DNA from: JBGTFE01 sp049799955
GTDB taxonomy: Bacteria; Acidobacteriota; Blastocatellia; Pyrinomonadales; Pyrinomonadaceae
Assembly (NCBI GenBank): GCA_049799955.1
Contig: JBARIW010000054.1
Coordinates: 1 to 64,000 of the forward strand
Direction: 5' to 3'
Length of the DNA: 64,000 bases
Shown here: one piece after another, positions 62,279-64,000 of the stretch
How positions within the stretch are numbered: the stretch's first letter is position 1
How the letters are laid out: each line of letters starts with the position of its first letter
Program-made: the position numbers and the translations under genes
The notes under the pieces: generated by a model
Told to the model about the DNA's origin: nothing
The model's input: only the letters and a program-made list of their open reading frames with translations
Databases searched by the model: none

Positions 62279-63808
62279 ATGGAAAAACAAGAGAATTACG
62301 GTTTCTGGGCAATGATACAAGCCATCGTTTTTTATGTGTTGAGCTTTCCGAGCGGCGTCAACTACAAGGTTGTAAAACCGACCTCAGTGCGAGCTGGCGG
62401 ATATCTGAAAATTGGAATTTCCGTTTGGAACAACGCGACGCTGTCAGCTGTCGGCATGGGGTTGATGTGTTCGCAATCAGGCGTCGAGTTTTGGAGTTCC
62501 TTTGGGATCTCGTTTGTTTGGTTCTGGTTTGTGGTTAATCTTGACCGGTTTCTTTTAAGTTTTTCGAACACCGGCAAGGGAAAATCCAAACTGGCAATCT
62601 CAATTTCGCGGCTGGCAATCACACTTTTGCTGGCGGCAGTGATCGGCGAACAGCTTGTCCAATGGGCTTTCCGCAGTGATATCGATGCACAAATCGTGCG
62701 TACGCAAATATCGAAGCGCGAAGAAACGCTCACTTCGCTGAGGGCTTCGGATATTGAAGTTAATCAGCTCGAAAGCGACAAGACGCGACAACAAAACCTG
62801 CTTGTCGATCTACTGCAAAAAGTAGAAAAAGCGCGCGAAGAATACATCAGTGAAGCCGAAGGCACAGCTGGCTCGGGACTAGTTGGCAAAGGACCGCTTT
62901 TTCAGGAAAAGCTGAATAATTATAATGCCGCCCTGCAAGAGAAGAAAGACGCCGACGAGGCGCTCAAACAAATTGACGTGCGCCTTAAATCGCGGTACGA
63001 AAAACTCGAAGAAGCATTAACGGCGGCGGATAATATGCAGAAGAAGGATCGCGGCTTTTTAGCACGGCATCATGCGCTCATGGAACTTGTCAAAAATGAC
63101 TGGACCATGGGCGTTTTATACATTTTCATTACTTTGCTTTTGATCTTATTTGAGGTCATCCCCTTGGTCATTAAATTCAACAGCGACGAGCAGGATTACC
63201 AAAATTTCATTAAATATCTCGCGCAGGTCGAAGACACCGAACGCAGAGGGCAAATCGACGCCAATTTCGACGAAATCAAGCGCAAAACGTCTTTTCAAAA
63301 AGATCTCGACAACGAACACGACAAATATCGCCGAAACAATCTGAAAGAGGCGATCAAGGCGATTCGCAAAAATTCCTACGATAATCTATCGCCGGAAGTA
63401 ATGGCTTTGGTTAACGAATTGAAACGTCAACAGCCGAATGCCTTCGATACGTCGCAGACCGCACAGGCAGGGCAGAATCAAACGTCGCCGCCGAATGCAC
63501 CGATTACAAAACTTCCAGTCACCGTAAAAAACGACAACGATACCGAAAACTTCATGGTTTTATTCAACCAACCGGCAGATTCGATCTTCGGCAAAGACGC
63601 GATGGCTATTTTGACGAAAATCGAGCTGAGTCGTCCGAAAAGCTTGACTAATCCGCAAAGACCGCCTCTGACTGATTATCAGGCACAGAATATGGACGGC
63701 GTGGCGATCGTTCTGCAGGAACTGCTTTTCGATCAGCTGGGTCAGGATCAGACGCTTCACCTGATTCCCGTATTGTCGCCGCCTACGGTGAGCAACGCTA
63801 CAAATTAA
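62279..63808 (+). CDS. DUF4407 membrane protein, second copy
   Basis: The start is taken as ATG 62279 (MEKQENYGFW), because a promoter lies between it and the ATG at 62135; this gives 509 residues. About four membrane helices are seen (near 14-25, 50-95, 103-125 and 278-300). The DUF4407 signature WFWFVVNLDRFLLSFSN is present. A long coiled coil (about 135-265; LLQKVEKAREEYISEAEG) separates helix three from four. The tail (300-509) is charged, then Pro/Gln-rich and possibly disordered. It is a divergent paralogue of the gene at 59691-60992, on the opposite strand. The next gene follows in 13 nt, so they form an operon. Confidence 0.85.
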   Translation: MEKQENYGFWAMIQAIVFYVLSFPSGVNYKVVKPTSVRAGGYLKIGISVWNNATLSAVGMGLMCSQSGVEFWSSFGISFVWFWFVVNLDRFLLSFSNTGKGKSKLAISISRLAITLLLAAVIGEQLVQWAFRSDIDAQIVRTQISKREETLTSLRASDIEVNQLESDKTRQQNLLVDLLQKVEKAREEYISEAEGTAGSGLVGKGPLFQEKLNNYNAALQEKKDADEALKQIDVRLKSRYEKLEEALTAADNMQKKDRGFLARHHALMELVKNDWTMGVLYIFITLLLILFEVIPLVIKFNSDEQDYQNFIKYLAQVEDTERRGQIDANFDEIKRKTSFQKDLDNEHDKYRRNNLKEAIKAIRKNSYDNLSPEVMALVNELKRQQPNAFDTSQTAQAGQNQTSPPNAPITKLPVTVKNDNDTENFMVLFNQPADSIFGKDAMAILTKIELSRPKSLTNPQRPPLTDYQAQNMDGVAIVLQELLFDQLGQDQTLHLIPVLSPPTVSNATN

Positions 63809-63821
63809 AGGAGATTAAATT

Positions 63822-64000
63822 ATGATTGAATATTTTAGAAAACCTATAATTGCGTGTCTGGCGCTTATTCTGACGGCAGTGATCGTTGGATTGGCGCTCG
63901 CTATGGATCTGTATTACCGTTTTCCGTTCTACTGGACGATTCCGCTCTCGGCAATCGTGACCAATCTGGCGCTCGTTGCAGCGTATCTTTACGGAAAAAC
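63822..64000 (+). CDS. Small membrane protein, cut by window end
   Basis: ATG at 63822 with AAGGAG eight bases upstream, and the frame runs open to the end of the window (59 complete codons plus two bases). The visible part begins MIEYFRKPIIACLALILTAV and contains two hydrophobic helices separated by a short YYRFPFYWT loop. It is co-transcribed with the second DUF4407 gene. Nothing more can be said without the missing end. Confidence 0.75.
   Translation, partial: MIEYFRKPIIACLALILTAVIVGLALAMDLYYRFPFYWTIPLSAIVTNLALVAAYLYGK

Noticed and set aside
1..64000. tRNA, rRNA or riboswitch
   Set aside because: The long spacers were read on both strands and no tRNA cloverleaf, rRNA core or known riboswitch consensus was recognised.

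Overview
The window looks like one replicon segment of a free-living, probably diderm bacterium. Secreted TPR proteins, a 1200-residue tricorn-like S41 protease, Shine-Dalgarno motifs of the AGGAG type and TTGACA/TATGAT-like promoters are visible. This fits Acidobacteriota (Blastocatellia-like) best, but there is no rRNA or other marker gene, so the taxonomic call is weak.

Layout. (1) 1-8.8 kb is ordinary chromosomal sequence: a partial TPR protein, a membrane-anchored protein of unknown function, then a convergent tricorn-type protease, with a hairpin terminator between the last two. (2) 9.05-45.3 kb, minus strand, is a 21-gene, roughly 36 kb operon for an extracellular contractile injection system (eCIS; Afp/PVC/MAC relatives). 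Its order is DUF4255 protein, unknown, sheath 1, tube 1, [hairpin], sheath 2 with a fibronectin-like insertion, tube 2, LysM tube-baseplate adaptor, a 58-residue conserved small protein, gpD-like hub, gpV-like spike, a large protein with a hydrophobic C-terminus, gp25, gpJ, gpI, tail fibre, a second protein with the fibre's N-terminal domain, an unknown eCIS protein, an AAA+ ATPase, an 1145-residue cargo or tape-measure candidate, an unknown, and a 1629-residue multi-domain glycosyltransferase/methyltransferase. Gaps are mostly 4-36 nt, with ATGA overlaps at three junctions. The leader upstream of the operon carries a candidate promoter, two perfect inverted repeats and a pair of identical decamers 74 bp apart. 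(3) 45.7-48.4 kb has an S41-type peptidase with TPRs and an AraC-family regulator. (4) 48.66-61.0 kb, minus strand and visibly richer in A+T, is a second module: a DUF4407 membrane protein, a Zn-ribbon/TRAFAC-like GTPase with a TIG-like domain, an 1178-residue protein resembling GTPase-associated (GAP1-type) proteins, and a 1746-residue fusion of a SEDS (FtsW/RodA) polymerase with a penicillin-binding transpeptidase. (5) 61.0-62.1 kb is non-coding. (6) 62.2-64 kb, plus strand, has a second DUF4407 gene with its own promoter and the start of a small membrane protein.

The most striking points are the GTPase/DUF4407/SEDS-PBP module next to an eCIS, and a dispersed repeat made of GCGCATAA..TGAAAA units. 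The repeat occurs in the same orientation at 8.98-9.03, 48.50-48.63 and 61.68-61.81 kb, so it brackets both modules. The two full copies are 130 bp each with identical internal spacing. They resemble the multi-repeat ends of IS21-like elements, although no transposase gene is present.

Inferred working picture: the eCIS operon builds a contractile particle (tube, sheath, baseplate, fibres, ATPase) whose large hydrophobic protein is tape measure or payload, while the terminal glycosyltransferase may decorate particle or cell surface. The right-hand module looks like an envelope-associated, GTP-controlled system able to make peptidoglycan. Whether the two modules cooperate cannot be decided from sequence alone.
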